A stretch of DNA of 64,000 bases from Merdibacter sp965119685 (GTDB lineage: Bacteria; Bacillota_I; Bacilli_A; Erysipelotrichales; Erysipelotrichaceae), in NCBI GenBank assembly GCA_965119685.1, contig OZ221971.1, forward strand, positions 2,046,001 through 2,110,000. Reading direction: 5' to 3'. The translations under genes and the position numbers were made by a program. Below, piece after piece: positions 16,804 to 25,133 of this stretch. The notes under the pieces are model-generated. The model was given only the letters and a program-made list of their open reading frames with translations. It had not been told where the DNA came from and ran no database searches. Numbering within the stretch: position 1 is the first letter of the stretch; each line of letters starts with the position of its first letter.

Positions 16804-17640
16804 TTATTCAACGGTGAAGAACGGAACGACGATTCCTTGGTAGTTCTCGTTGATGAAATCGATCGTCTTCTGTGACTTCAGCACGCTCATGAGATCCTTG
16901 ATCTTCTGGGAATCCTCATCTCCGCTGCGTACGGCGATGCAATTAGCGAATTCCTGGGCGACACCGTTTGCGTCCTCCGTCACGATCAGCTGATCCAATA
17001 CGTCTGCGTTCAATGCGTTGTTGCCGTTAGAAATCGCAAGATCCACCTCGCTCAGATTTACCGGAATCGTCTCTGCCGCCATCTCGATGATCTCTACGTC
17101 ATACGCCGAATTTTCTTTGTCGATATCCGCCGGCGTTGCCGCAATGCCCAGATCATCATCCGTCAGCGAAATGATGCCGTTAGATGCCAGCAGCTGCAAA
17201 GCGCGTCCGCCGTTGGTCGGATCATTCGGGATGGAGATCGTCAGATGCTGACCGTCCTCCAGCTCGTCTAAAGAAGCGACCTTATCGGAATAGATGCCCA
17301 TCGGCTCAAAATGAACATCGCCGGCAGATACCAAATCCGTCCCGTTTTCCTCATTCCACTGTGCCAGATACTGATTGTGCTGGAAATAGTTGGCATCAAG
17401 CTCGCCGTCTTCCAAGGCCGTATTCGGCTTTACATAATCGCTGAACTCCACGATTTCCACCGTGTAGCCCATCTCCTCCAAATCCGGCTTGATGTTGTTG
17501 AGAATCTCCGCATGCGGAGTCACACTCGCACCGATACGCAGCGTCTTATCCTCCGTATCTGCGTTGTTGTCGTTGCCGCCGCAGCCGGCCAAACTTGCGC
17601 ACAGGGCCAAAGCCAGTGCTCCGCTCAAAAGTTTTTTCAT
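16804..17640 (-). CDS. metQ: Methionine-binding lipoprotein MetQ
   Basis: Substrate-binding lipoprotein of the D/L-methionine ABC importer. Signal peptide with lipobox LAGC ends at Cys20 (the acylated residue), followed by an acidic linker and a NlpA-type periplasmic-binding fold with family motifs TLRIGASVTPHAEIL, YFQHNQYL and NDPTNGGRAL. 278 aa, typical. It ends the metN-metI-metQ operon, which is headed by a T-box. Confidence 0.95.
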   Translation of the reverse strand: MKKLLSGALALALCASLAGCGGNDNNADTEDKTLRIGASVTPHAEILNNIKPDLEEMGYTVEIVEFSDYVKPNTALEDGELDANYFQHNQYLAQWNEENGTDLVSAGDVHFEPMGIYSDKVASLDELEDGQHLTISIPNDPTNGGRALQLLASNGIISLTDDDLGIAATPADIDKENSAYDVEIIEMAAETIPVNLSEVDLAISNGNNALNADVLDQLIVTEDANGVAQEFANCIAVRSGDEDSQKIKDLMSVLKSQKTIDFINENYQGIVVPFFTVE

Positions 17641-17694
17641 AATGATTTCCTCTCTTTCTCTTTTTATTTCACATCCGCAGATGTTGAAACCTCG

Positions 17695-18375
17695 TTAATG
17701 GGTCGTTTTGCGCACCAGATAGTTGCCGATGCTTTGAATGATGATCGTAATGAGCACCAATACGATCACGCCTGCCCAGATGATATCATTCCATTGCTTG
17801 GAATAGCCATAGTTGTAACAGAAGGCGCCGACGCCTCCGCCGCCGATCGCACCGACGATCGCAGTTAAGCCGATCAGTGAGATGAACGTAATCGTCGTTG
17901 CACGGATGATGCTCGGTACGCTCTCACGCAGATACACGCGGATCATAATCTGAAACGGCGTTAAGCCCATCGCTTCGCTGGCTTCCACCAAACCGCGGTC
18001 CACCTCGGCGATCGCCTGTTCGATCTGGCGTGCGAAGAAAGGAATCGTTCCGACGATCAGCGGGAAGAAAGAGCCCTTTAAACCGATCGAAGTTCCGGAC
18101 ACCAGCTTTGTCACATCGCCCAGCACCATGATTAAGATGACGAAGGGAATCGCGCGGAACAGATCAATCACCTTTCCCAAAAGCGTATAGACGATTTTGT
18201 TTTCCAAAATATCGCCCTCTCTGGTAACCACCAGAATGACGCCGAAGATCACACCGAAGACTAAAGAAATCCCGCCGACAACCACAAGCATCAGCAGCGT
18301 CTGTACGATGGAATCAACAAACTGCGGAAAGCGATCGACCAAATGCGGTACCCATTGATTCAATACATCCATCAT
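17695..18375 (-). CDS. metI: Methionine ABC transporter permease MetI
   Basis: Inner-membrane permease of the MetNIQ importer, 226 aa with five predicted transmembrane helices. The ATPase-contact EAA-type loop lies around residues 140-165 (EASEAMGLTPFQI), and the family signature GLTAIVGAIGGGGVG follows. Its start overlaps the metN stop by four bases, so the two are translationally coupled. The 54-bp gap to metQ contains only a ribosome binding site. Confidence 0.94.
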   Translation of the reverse strand: MMDVLNQWVPHLVDRFPQFVDSIVQTLLMLVVVGGISLVFGVIFGVILVVTREGDILENKIVYTLLGKVIDLFRAIPFVILIMVLGDVTKLVSGTSIGLKGSFFPLIVGTIPFFARQIEQAIAEVDRGLVEASEAMGLTPFQIMIRVYLRESVPSIIRATTITFISLIGLTAIVGAIGGGGVGAFCYNYGYSKQWNDIIWAGVIVLVLITIIIQSIGNYLVRKTTH

Positions 18376-19403
18376 CGCTTGATCACCTCCGTTTCCACGC
18401 CATGGCGCTTGATGCAGTCAAACGCCGCCTTGCGTTTTTCCTTATCTCCTTTCAGCACGACGATGAGCGTGCCGATCGGCGTTTCCTTGACGACCTCGAT
18501 ATTGCCGAAGATGATATTGCAGTCCACGCCATACGAACGCGAGATCTCCGAGATCAGCGCCTGCGTCGCATTGGACGCGTCGTACTTCAAAGAGACGATG
18601 ACTTCATCTTCTCCCAATTCTGTCAGCGCATGCCCCTCTTCGATCAGATCGTAGATGCGATCGGTCGTCGAGGTGCTGGCGATGAAGCTCTTTGTCATCT
18701 TCGCCTGCGGATGAGTGAAAATATCGACGATACTGCCCTCTTCTACGATACGGCCGTCCTCCATCACCGCCACCCGATCACAGATTTCCTTGACGACGCC
18801 CATCTCATGTGTAATCAGCACCACCGTCAGATGCAGCTTCTGATTGATGTCCTTGATCAGCTTGAGGATGCTGTGCGTCGTCTGCGGGTCCAGCGCGCTG
18901 GTCGCCTCGTCACACAGCAGCACCTTGGGATCGTTGGCCAGCGCGCGGGCGATCGCCACACGCTGCTTTTGACCGCCGGAGAGCTGAGAGGGATAGACGT
19001 TGGCTTTCTCGCTGAGATCGACAAGCGCTAACAGCTCCTGCACCTTGCGATGGATCTCCTCCTTGCTAAGCCCGCTCTTCTTTAACGGAAATGCGACATT
19101 CTGCGCAACGGTGCGCAGGCGCATCAGATTGAAATGCTGGAAAATCATGCCGATTTTCTTGCGCGTGCTTCTTAGCTGAGCGCTGTCCAAGGAAAGCAGA
19201 TCTTTGCCATCCACGATGACCTTGCCCTCCTGCGGACGCTCCAGCAGGTTGATACAGCGTACCAGCGTCGATTTTCCCGCGCCGCTAAAGCCGATGATTC
19301 CATAAATTTCTCCTTCATTGATCTGTAAGGAGACATCTTTAACGGCGTGAACATAACCGCTCTTGGTTGTAAACGTCTTTGAAACATGCTCCAGTGTAAT
19401 CAT
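18372..19403 (-). CDS. metN: Methionine ABC transporter ATP-binding protein MetN
   Basis: ATPase of the methionine importer. Walker A GFSGAGKST, signature LSGGQKQRVAIARAL, Walker B VLLCDEATSALD and the H-loop His are all present. The C-terminal NIL domain (about residues 265-340) is the methionine-sensing regulatory domain. The reading frame is open 12 codons further upstream, but that part is the T-box terminator; the ATG at 19403 follows AAGGAGG and gives the usual MITLEHVSKTF N-terminus. Confidence 0.95.
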   Translation of the reverse strand: MITLEHVSKTFTTKSGYVHAVKDVSLQINEGEIYGIIGFSGAGKSTLVRCINLLERPQEGKVIVDGKDLLSLDSAQLRSTRKKIGMIFQHFNLMRLRTVAQNVAFPLKKSGLSKEEIHRKVQELLALVDLSEKANVYPSQLSGGQKQRVAIARALANDPKVLLCDEATSALDPQTTHSILKLIKDINQKLHLTVVLITHEMGVVKEICDRVAVMEDGRIVEEGSIVDIFTHPQAKMTKSFIASTSTTDRIYDLIEEGHALTELGEDEVIVSLKYDASNATQALISEISRSYGVDCNIIFGNIEVVKETPIGTLIVVLKGDKEKRKAAFDCIKRHGVETEVIKR

Positions 19404-19425
19404 CGATGTTTCATCCTCCTTCAAC

Positions 19426-19695
19426 AAAAAAACCTTCATCCCAATAGGACGAAGGTATTCCTCGTGTTACCACCTATCTTTACAGAACCATCGCTGATCC
19501 TGCCTCATCGAGTACGTCTGCCAACAGATTATACTCTATCGCTGTAACGGGCGAACACGTCGCGGCCTAAAGCGATGCTCTCGACCACGCAACTCCAAGA
19601 CCATTTTCGGCAGTTCACTCTTTATTCTCTTTCACCGGCTGAGAACTCTCTTTGAAAGACTTTCCTGCTTACTCTTCTTTTCATCGTCAATTTAT
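19426..19695 (-). ncRNA. T-box riboswitch controlling metNIQ
   Basis: tRNA-sensing leader that lets transcription proceed when its cognate tRNA is uncharged. On the minus strand I see the stem I elements AGAGAG and GGTGAAAGAG, an AUG triplet at 19604-19602 placed as a specifier codon (Met), and the T-box bulge region AGGTGGTAACACG whose UGGU can pair with the tRNA 3' ACCA. A terminator follows: stem 19432-19441 with 19447-19456, then seven T. A Met specifier fits the methionine importer downstream. Confidence 0.88.
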
Positions 19696-19701
19696 GGTTC
19701 A

Positions 19702-19730
19702 ATCATACACAACAAGAAAGCGTTTGTCAA
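19702..19730 (-). promoter_or_regulatory. Sigma-A promoter of the T-box/metNIQ transcript
   Basis: TTGACA (19725-19730), 17-bp spacer, TATGAT (19702-19707) on the minus strand, a near-consensus vegetative promoter placing the start near 19695. Confidence 0.8.
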
Positions 19731-19802
19731 TCATTTTTTAATTTTTTCAAAAAATTTCATTTTCTTACATTACCGATTCATTTGTATTTCACTAGAACGC
19801 TG

Positions 19803-20270
19803 CTATTTCAAAACATAGCGCAGCCGATAGATCTTTCCCGGATCTTCCTCATCCGTATATTCATGGTAAGTAAACAGCAGCTGCGACGCGCCGTGAGGAA
19901 TTAAAAAGATCAGGCATCCCTCCAGCTCGCCGTCTCCATCCAATTCCATCACATCCTCCAGCTGATCCTCTACCCCGAAATGATCCTCCGCTTCAAAGGA
20001 GAACTTCTTCTTATCATAGCGCAGCTGAAAGTCGTCCTTATAGATGACGATCGGCTCCTGACTCACGTTGCGCAAGCGCAGAAACACCTTGAGAAAGCAG
20101 GCGGGCTCCTCCACCTCATACCCGTGTAGACTGCGGCCGCACAGCTCCATCTTCAGCATCTTACAGTCAAAAAATGCCGTCTGAAACTCGTTGAGCATCG
20201 CCTGATTCGGCTGATGATCCTTGAGCAGACGCACCTTTACCTCTCCGTTAATCGTCTCATATAACTGCAT
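19803..20270 (-). CDS. Uncharacterised protein, possible DUF4352-like beta fold
   Basis: 155 aa, acidic, cytoplasmic by appearance (no signal or membrane segment). The middle (LKVFLRLRNVSQEPIVIYKD, then a beta strand and an acidic loop) resembles the Ig-like DUF4352 fold, but I am not sure. The ATG at 20270 has GAGGAGGG at seven bases; the GTG one codon earlier is less likely. It stands alone between the T-box promoter and its own promoter. Confidence 0.65.
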   Translation of the reverse strand: MQLYETINGEVKVRLLKDHQPNQAMLNEFQTAFFDCKMLKMELCGRSLHGYEVEEPACFLKVFLRLRNVSQEPIVIYKDDFQLRYDKKKFSFEAEDHFGVEDQLEDVMELDGDGELEGCLIFLIPHGASQLLFTYHEYTDEEDPGKIYRLRYVLK

Positions 20271-20293
20271 CACAATCCCTCCTCTACCTTCAT

Positions 20294-20324
20294 ACTATAT
20301 GAGGGAAACCGCGAAATCTGTCAA
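20294..20324 (-). promoter_or_regulatory. Possible promoter of the 155-aa gene
   Basis: TTGACA (20319-20324) and TATAGT (20294-20299) on the minus strand, but with a long 19-bp spacer. The rest of the gap 20325-20617 shows no gene or clear structure. Confidence 0.45.
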
Positions 20325-20617
20325 ACGATGACGAAAACGGCGGATCTCCCGCTTTCACGGATGATCCTACGCCGGGCTTGCCGCATGGAAAGAAAACGCA
20401 ATACCGATATTTCCGCAAGCAGCCATACAAACAGCACCTGCACACCTCAGCGGCAGGCAGATGAACTGATGCGAGCACGCCTGATGAAGAGAGAAAGATG
20501 ATGTATCATCAGCAGCTTCCTTGAATCGTTCTTCTGCTGCCCGCCAGCCTCATACAGGAGAATCACAGCACTTTTGCCGCTTCTCATCGGCGATGGCACA
20601 GAGAAACTCCGCCATCC

Positions 20618-21346
20618 TCAGATGATGACATGAGGCCAAACGTGTACCCCCTGCGCAATGATGCGGTGCAGCCGTGAGACGCCGAAGGAGTGAAACAGCT
20701 CCTTGAGATCCTCCGCCTGAAAGATGAGCAGATCCGCGTCCGCTCCCTTACGGATTCCGTTTTTTTTCGTCAGTCCCAACGCTTTCGCTCCCCGCAGGGT
20801 CATCGCCGCCAATACCTCCGACTCCTCCGCCGCTCCCTCCATGCAAATCAAGGAAGCTAACGGCAGCAGATCATAAAAAGGACGTTCTTTATAACAAAAG
20901 GAGGTGGACAGCACGAAACGCTTTGGCAGACAGTGATGCCTGACATACCCATAATCGACTAGCGGCAGCCGCGTTCGCTCACAGCGCACCAGCCGATAGA
21001 AAGGGGAACTGGCTAATTCGGGGAGACGTTTGGACGCCAGCGTCGTAATCCCGTTTTTGTAAAAAAGATTGACAGTCTCCTGGTTGATGCGAACATTGTC
21101 TCCGCTTCTTTGATCGAAGCTAAACTGCACGTTGAGATCGATAAACGCCGGTACGACAATCTCGTTGGTTGCATCGATGATACGGGTATCTTTATCGACC
21201 CAGCGATGATAGTCATGCGTGCCAAAATCGATAATCCGCTCATGATGAACGGCGACAAACGCATGCTCGATGCAGAAAAAAGCGTCCCCTTCACGCGTGG
21301 TCGCATATAATCGATGGATGTGCGCAATGATCAAAGTAGCCTTCAT
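20618..21346 (-). CDS. Truncated amidohydrolase-like protein
   Basis: Looks like an imidazolonepropionase/dihydroorotase-type amidohydrolase reduced to its edges. The N-terminal beta sandwich (residues 1-65), the strand leading to the metal site (EIVVPAFIDLNV) and the C-terminal part (EVLAAMTLRGAKALGL, then KGADADLLIF) are present. Most of the TIM barrel is missing: 242 aa against the usual ~400. The HxH metal ligands after PAFID are absent (LNVQF instead), so it is probably not a normal hydrolase. The ATG has AAGGA at eight bases and the frame is intact, so it may be a repurposed protein rather than debris. Confidence 0.65.
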   Translation of the reverse strand: MKATLIIAHIHRLYATTREGDAFFCIEHAFVAVHHERIIDFGTHDYHRWVDKDTRIIDATNEIVVPAFIDLNVQFSFDQRSGDNVRINQETVNLFYKNGITTLASKRLPELASSPFYRLVRCERTRLPLVDYGYVRHHCLPKRFVLSTSFCYKERPFYDLLPLASLICMEGAAEESEVLAAMTLRGAKALGLTKKNGIRKGADADLLIFQAEDLKELFHSFGVSRLHRIIAQGVHVWPHVII

Positions 21347-21398
21347 ATCTCATGTCCTTATCTGCTTTTATTATAGTGGAAACATTGAAAAATTACCA

Positions 21399-21538
21399 TG
21401 CGTTCCCACACATTCCTTTGCTTTTGACCGTAGGTTTGCCACAAGAACCACACCATGGATAAGGGACGTTTATGTATATTGAGTTATCACACATGTATTG
21501 TCATCCTGCATTCCCACACATTCCTTTGCTTTTGACCG
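21399..21538. repeat. Two 32-bp direct repeats between divergent genes
   Basis: Copies at 21399-21430 and 21507-21538 differ at one position (G21402/A21510) and are 108 bp apart. The first lies just upstream of a TATAAT box (21370-21375, minus strand) for the amidohydrolase-like gene, the second upstream of the alpha/beta hydrolase promoter. They could be binding sites for a shared regulator. Confidence 0.7.
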
Positions 21539-21570
21539 GGAAAGGAAACCGCGGCAGCCGCAGTATAGTA

Positions 21571-21579
21571 TGCTATAAT
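21571..21579 (+). promoter_or_regulatory. Extended -10 promoter of the alpha/beta hydrolase
   Basis: TGCTATAAT with no good -35 box; the ribosome binding site AAAGGAGG follows 13 bp later. Confidence 0.6.
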
Positions 21580-21602
21580 GTAGAAAGCAAAGGAGGAGTG
21601 CG

Positions 21603-22385
21603 ATGAAACAGAGAAAGCTGTCCTCGCTGTTGAAATCCCGCCGTCCGATCGTCATTACGATTCACGGTTACGGCCGGCGACGCAGCCATGAGATGGATAA
21701 TTTCGTTTCATGGTCCAAACAGGAGCACTTTGACGTCGTCGTATTTGATCTCTACGATCTCTTTGACGAAACCGACTGCGATCCCAAGCAATGGCTGCTG
21801 CGGGCACAGCGTCAGGTGGAAGCTGCCTGCGCGAGCAAACGGCCAGTCTATCTGCTGGGATTTTCGATGGGCGGAGTCATCGCCAGCTATCTGGCATCCC
21901 TTTATCCGGTTACAAAGCTGGCGCTCGCTGCACCGGCCTTCACCTATTTGGATATGTCCAAAACGGCAGACTATCTGCGCAAGGGCACCAAATACTTGTT
22001 TCATTCGGATGGCAAGCAGCAGGATGTCAGCGTCCCAAAACCGTTTTATCCGGCGTTTGTGGAGATCATCCGCAACTGCCGGGACAGCATCGCGCATGTC
22101 GATTGTCCCATTTTATTTCTGCATGGGGATCAAGACGAGGTCATCCCGCTGAAAAGCAGCATCCATGCCTATGAGAAAGTTTCCCATAAGGATAAACGGC
22201 TCTTCATATTACATGAAGGGCATCACCATCTGTTAAGCGAACCAAAGACGGCCAACGAGTGCTGCCAGCTGATTTTCCTGTTTTTCAAAGGGGAGATCGT
22301 TACAAAGCAGCGGACGTTTGCGCCGGATATATTAGATTCTCTGCGCGCCGGGCAGATAAAAAAAGAAGAACATAACAAGCCGTGA
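21603..22385 (+). CDS. Alpha/beta hydrolase (serine esterase/lipase-like)
   Basis: Cytoplasmic serine hydrolase of 260 aa. The nucleophile elbow is GFSMGG (near residue 86), the acid is in HGDQDEVIP (near 177) and the histidine in HEGHHHLL (near 206), completing a catalytic triad; the oxyanion motif HGYG lies near residue 22. AAAGGAGG precedes the ATG. A single-gene unit followed by an inverted-repeat element. Substrate not predictable; a carboxylesterase or lysophospholipase is most likely. Confidence 0.85.
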   Translation: MKQRKLSSLLKSRRPIVITIHGYGRRRSHEMDNFVSWSKQEHFDVVVFDLYDLFDETDCDPKQWLLRAQRQVEAACASKRPVYLLGFSMGGVIASYLASLYPVTKLALAAPAFTYLDMSKTADYLRKGTKYLFHSDGKQQDVSVPKPFYPAFVEIIRNCRDSIAHVDCPILFLHGDQDEVIPLKSSIHAYEKVSHKDKRLFILHEGHHHLLSEPKTANECCQLIFLFFKGEIVTKQRTFAPDILDSLRAGQIKKEEHNKP

Positions 22386-22480
22386 ACCGCTTGCCATATC
22401 TCTCTCTTATGGCGATGCCAACCGCAAAGACGGTAGCAGAGCTAAGCGAAAACGCATAAATACCTGCCGATGAAAGCACG

Positions 22481-22691
22481 AAGGGGCTGCAACGAAAAGA
22501 AAAAGGAAGATCACTATGAAAGAAAGAACGAGCGTTGATGCAGGCTGAGGCTATATTACACTCGTTTTTCTATTTGTTCCACTATTTTTGGCGGCAAATT
22601 TTCGCAAACTGCAAAAAAATGTATCTGTTCCCCCCCTATGAGGATGCGATACATTTTTTTTGGACGCTTTTATTCGTTTCAGCTCCTTTTT
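22481..22691 (+). repeat. Inverted-repeat element, copy A (MITE-like)
   Basis: 211 bp with degenerate terminal inverted repeats (AAGGGGCTGCAACGAAAAG at the left, complement of AAGGAGCTGAAACGAATAAAAG at the right). An internal 13-bp perfect hairpin (22613-22625 with 22648-22660) can end transcription on both strands. It resembles 55032-55231 in ends, order and internal motifs, and both sit just behind a plus-strand gene. The ends look like those of IS1182-type transposons, by impression. Apart from this and the terminator at 22798-22834, nothing else is seen in 22386-22886. Confidence 0.65.
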
Positions 22692-22797
22692 AACGAAGTA
22701 ATCATCCATCCTATGATCCCTTTGCGATCACATACATCGGCAGAATCACACTTGGAAGCACAACGATGGCGCTTCGCTTTTCGCTATGCGGCTGCAT

Positions 22798-22834
22798 AAA
22801 AACAGCACAGCAGCTACAAAAAGCTGCTGCGCTG
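22798..22834 (-). terminator. Terminator of pncA-pncB
   Basis: A 13-bp G+C-rich stem (22803-22815 with 22822-22834, one wobble) is followed by TTTTT on the minus strand. Confidence 0.85.
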
Positions 22835-22886
22835 AAATGTCTCCCTTATAGAGTTTCCTCATTCATGCAGACGTTCCTGCTTGCCG

Positions 22887-24362
22887 CTATTTTGGCACTT
22901 CTTCCAGCATCTGCATCTTCAAATCCAAAAGCTTGCGGCTCAAGTCGACATAATATGTCTGCGGATAGGTAAAGCGTTTCACCTCATCCCACAGATGGGA
23001 GAGCTCCTGCTCGCTGTATGCGCGGATCTCTGCGAGCGATGGGCAGTTGTAAACGAGCTGGCCGTTGATGAAGATCGGCACCAAAAGGTTGCGAAGCTCA
23101 TAGCTTCCCCCCGCAATCGTCTTGTTTTTCCAATAGTTCATCTGATGATAGATCGTCAGATCCTCCTGCGGGTCTAACGTCTCGTCAACGAGCGTCATAA
23201 TATCGCCCAGCGCCATCCCGCTGTCCTTCTCATAGATGCGGTAAAGGTTTTTCATGCCGGGATTCGTCACTTTTTCAATATTCTCGCTGACCTTGATCTT
23301 CGGGATGATCTCGCCATCCTTGATGACAGCGCACAGCTTATAGACGCCGCCAAACACCGGCGAGCTCTTGCTGGTGACGAGATTCTCCCCGACGCCCATG
23401 CTGTCGATCTGCGCACCCTGTGAAAGCAGTGACTCGATCAAAAACTCATCCAGTGAATTGGAGACGACAATCTGGCAATCCTGCATGTCCGCCGCATCCA
23501 GCGCCTTGCGAATCTTTTTGGAGAGATATGCCATATCTCCGCTGTCGATGCGCACGCCCTTGAGGCGATAGCCGTTTGGCTCCAAATATTCCTTGGCAAC
23601 GCGGATGGCATTTGGCAGACCGCTCTTTAAGGTGTTATAGGTGTCTAACAGCACCGTGCAGCTGTCGGGATAGGTTTGGGCATAGTTGAGAAACGCCTCA
23701 TATTCGCTGTCAAAGCTTTGGATGAACGAATGTGCCATCGTCCCTAAAGCGGGAATGCCATACGTTTTTCCGGCATAGGTTGTCGCCGTTCCCTGCACGC
23801 CGCCGATGAACGCAGCACGCGCACCGTAGTTGGCCGCATCGAAATTATGCGCACGGCGGGCGCCGAACTCCATCACCGCCCGTCCATCTGCCGCCTGCAC
23901 GATCCGTCTGGCCTTGGTGGCAATCAGCGTCTGATGATTCATCGCCAGCAGCAATGCCGTCTCCAGCAGCTGCGCGTCAATGATCTTCGCTTTCACCCGA
24001 ATCAGCGGTTCATAAGGGAATACCGGAGTGCCTTCGGGGATGGCATAGAGATCGCCGGTGAAGATAAAATGGCGCAGATAGTCGAGAAACTCCTCGGAAA
24101 ACTTGTTTAAAGAGCGCAGATAGGCAATATCCTCCTCCTCAAAATGCAGGTTTTGAATATAGCCGATCACTTCCTCCAAGCCGGCGCAGATACAGTAGCC
24201 TCCGCCGTTGGGATTGCGGCGGTAAAACATGTCAAAGACGACCTCTTCGTTTTTATCACGGTTAAAATAACACTGGCTCATCGTCAGCTCATAGAAATCC
24301 ATCACCAGCGACAGATTGCGTTTATCACGGAAATCAAATTTCGCATCATAGGTTTTCATCAT
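22887..24362 (-). CDS. pncB: Nicotinate phosphoribosyltransferase
   Basis: Joins nicotinate to PRPP to form nicotinate mononucleotide in NAD salvage. Near 490 aa, as usual for the Gram-positive type. Conserved stretches: MDFYELTMSQCYF near the N-terminus, EFGARRAHNFDAA (about 165), GTMAHSFIQ and GVRIDSGDMAYLSK. Start at ATG 24362 (or the adjacent 24359) has TGAGG at six to nine bases and overlaps the pncA stop by about 17 bp, so both genes are coupled. With pncA it makes a two-step route from nicotinamide. Confidence 0.94.
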   Translation of the reverse strand: MMKTYDAKFDFRDKRNLSLVMDFYELTMSQCYFNRDKNEEVVFDMFYRRNPNGGGYCICAGLEEVIGYIQNLHFEEEDIAYLRSLNKFSEEFLDYLRHFIFTGDLYAIPEGTPVFPYEPLIRVKAKIIDAQLLETALLLAMNHQTLIATKARRIVQAADGRAVMEFGARRAHNFDAANYGARAAFIGGVQGTATTYAGKTYGIPALGTMAHSFIQSFDSEYEAFLNYAQTYPDSCTVLLDTYNTLKSGLPNAIRVAKEYLEPNGYRLKGVRIDSGDMAYLSKKIRKALDAADMQDCQIVVSNSLDEFLIESLLSQGAQIDSMGVGENLVTSKSSPVFGGVYKLCAVIKDGEIIPKIKVSENIEKVTNPGMKNLYRIYEKDSGMALGDIMTLVDETLDPQEDLTIYHQMNYWKNKTIAGGSYELRNLLVPIFINGQLVYNCPSLAEIRAYSEQELSHLWDEVKRFTYPQTYYVDLSRKLLDLKMQMLEEVPK

Positions 24363-24978
24363 TTTCATCCTCAATGGAATGGACGATCTCGATTCCATTT
24401 CCTTTCATCATCTCTAAAGCCATCGCATTCATCGCCCAAGCGTCATGCACATTGTCAATGTGATAGGTCTCCACACAGTTTTCCACGACGATGATGCGCT
24501 CTTCTCTGTTGTGCTCATTAAGCCATGCGTTGAGAGTTAAGGCAAACTGCAAGATACAGATATCCGTACAGCAGCCGCTGAGCACGATCTCCCGATACCC
24601 GGAGAGCTCCTCTTCTAAAAACCGCTGGAAGTCCGGACAGAAAAAGGTGTTGGTGCTGTTTTTGCGCATCTTTTGATGAATGTAAGGCGCTAGTTCCGCC
24701 ACGATCTCATCCTCGCCGCTGCCGATGATACAATGTGGGGGATAAGCGAGAAACTCCCGGGTTTGGGGAGGATGGGAATCCGCTACGAAGATAGTGCGGC
24801 AGGCTAAGCGCTCAATCAGCGTTTGAATCGGCGCAATGATGGAAGCGATCGCTTCATCGTGCAGCGCGCCGCTTTTGACAAAGCCGTTCACCATATCGAT
24901 GACAAAGTGCACCGGATGTTCCAGCTGTGTTTTGGAAAGGGACGGGTATGACGGGGACGTCGACGTTACTCTGGCCAT
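24346..24978 (-). CDS. pncA: Nicotinamidase / isochorismatase family
   Basis: Deamidates nicotinamide to nicotinate. The cysteine-hydrolase fold shows Asp in FVIDMVNGF, metal-site DSHPP and the catalytic Cys in SGCCTDICI. 210 aa, normal. Being directly upstream of and overlapping pncB makes nicotinamidase far more likely than isochorismatase. AGAGGAG precedes the ATG. Confidence 0.9.
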   Translation of the reverse strand: MARVTSTSPSYPSLSKTQLEHPVHFVIDMVNGFVKSGALHDEAIASIIAPIQTLIERLACRTIFVADSHPPQTREFLAYPPHCIIGSGEDEIVAELAPYIHQKMRKNSTNTFFCPDFQRFLEEELSGYREIVLSGCCTDICILQFALTLNAWLNEHNREERIIVVENCVETYHIDNVHDAWAMNAMALEMMKGNGIEIVHSIEDENDENL

Positions 24979-25009
24979 AGATTTCTCCTCTTTTCATCAC
25001 ATTGTCTAT

Positions 25010-25037
25010 ATTATACCGCGATTTTACACATTTTCAA
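25010..25037 (-). promoter_or_regulatory. Promoter of pncA-pncB
   Basis: TTGAAA (25032-25037), 16-bp spacer, TATAAT (25010-25015) on the minus strand, 32 bp before the pncA start. Confidence 0.7.
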
Positions 25038-25079
25038 GAAAGGGCGGCAAGAAAAGAAGACACGCATGCGTTTGCTTGA

Positions 25080-25109
25080 TAAAAAGAAAACAGCGCTGTT
25101 TTGCGCTGT
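25080..25109 (-). terminator. Terminator of the rodZ-pgsA-cinA-recA operon
   Basis: A 7-bp stem (25090-25096 with 25103-25109) then TTTTCTTTTT on the minus strand, 25 bp past recA. Confidence 0.85.
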
Positions 25110-25133
25110 CTCATCGCTGCATTCAACCCCCTG

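Noticed and set aside
19404..19439. Longer N-terminus for MetN
   Set aside because: The added codons are the terminator stem of the T-box leader; the ATG at 19403 has the binding site.
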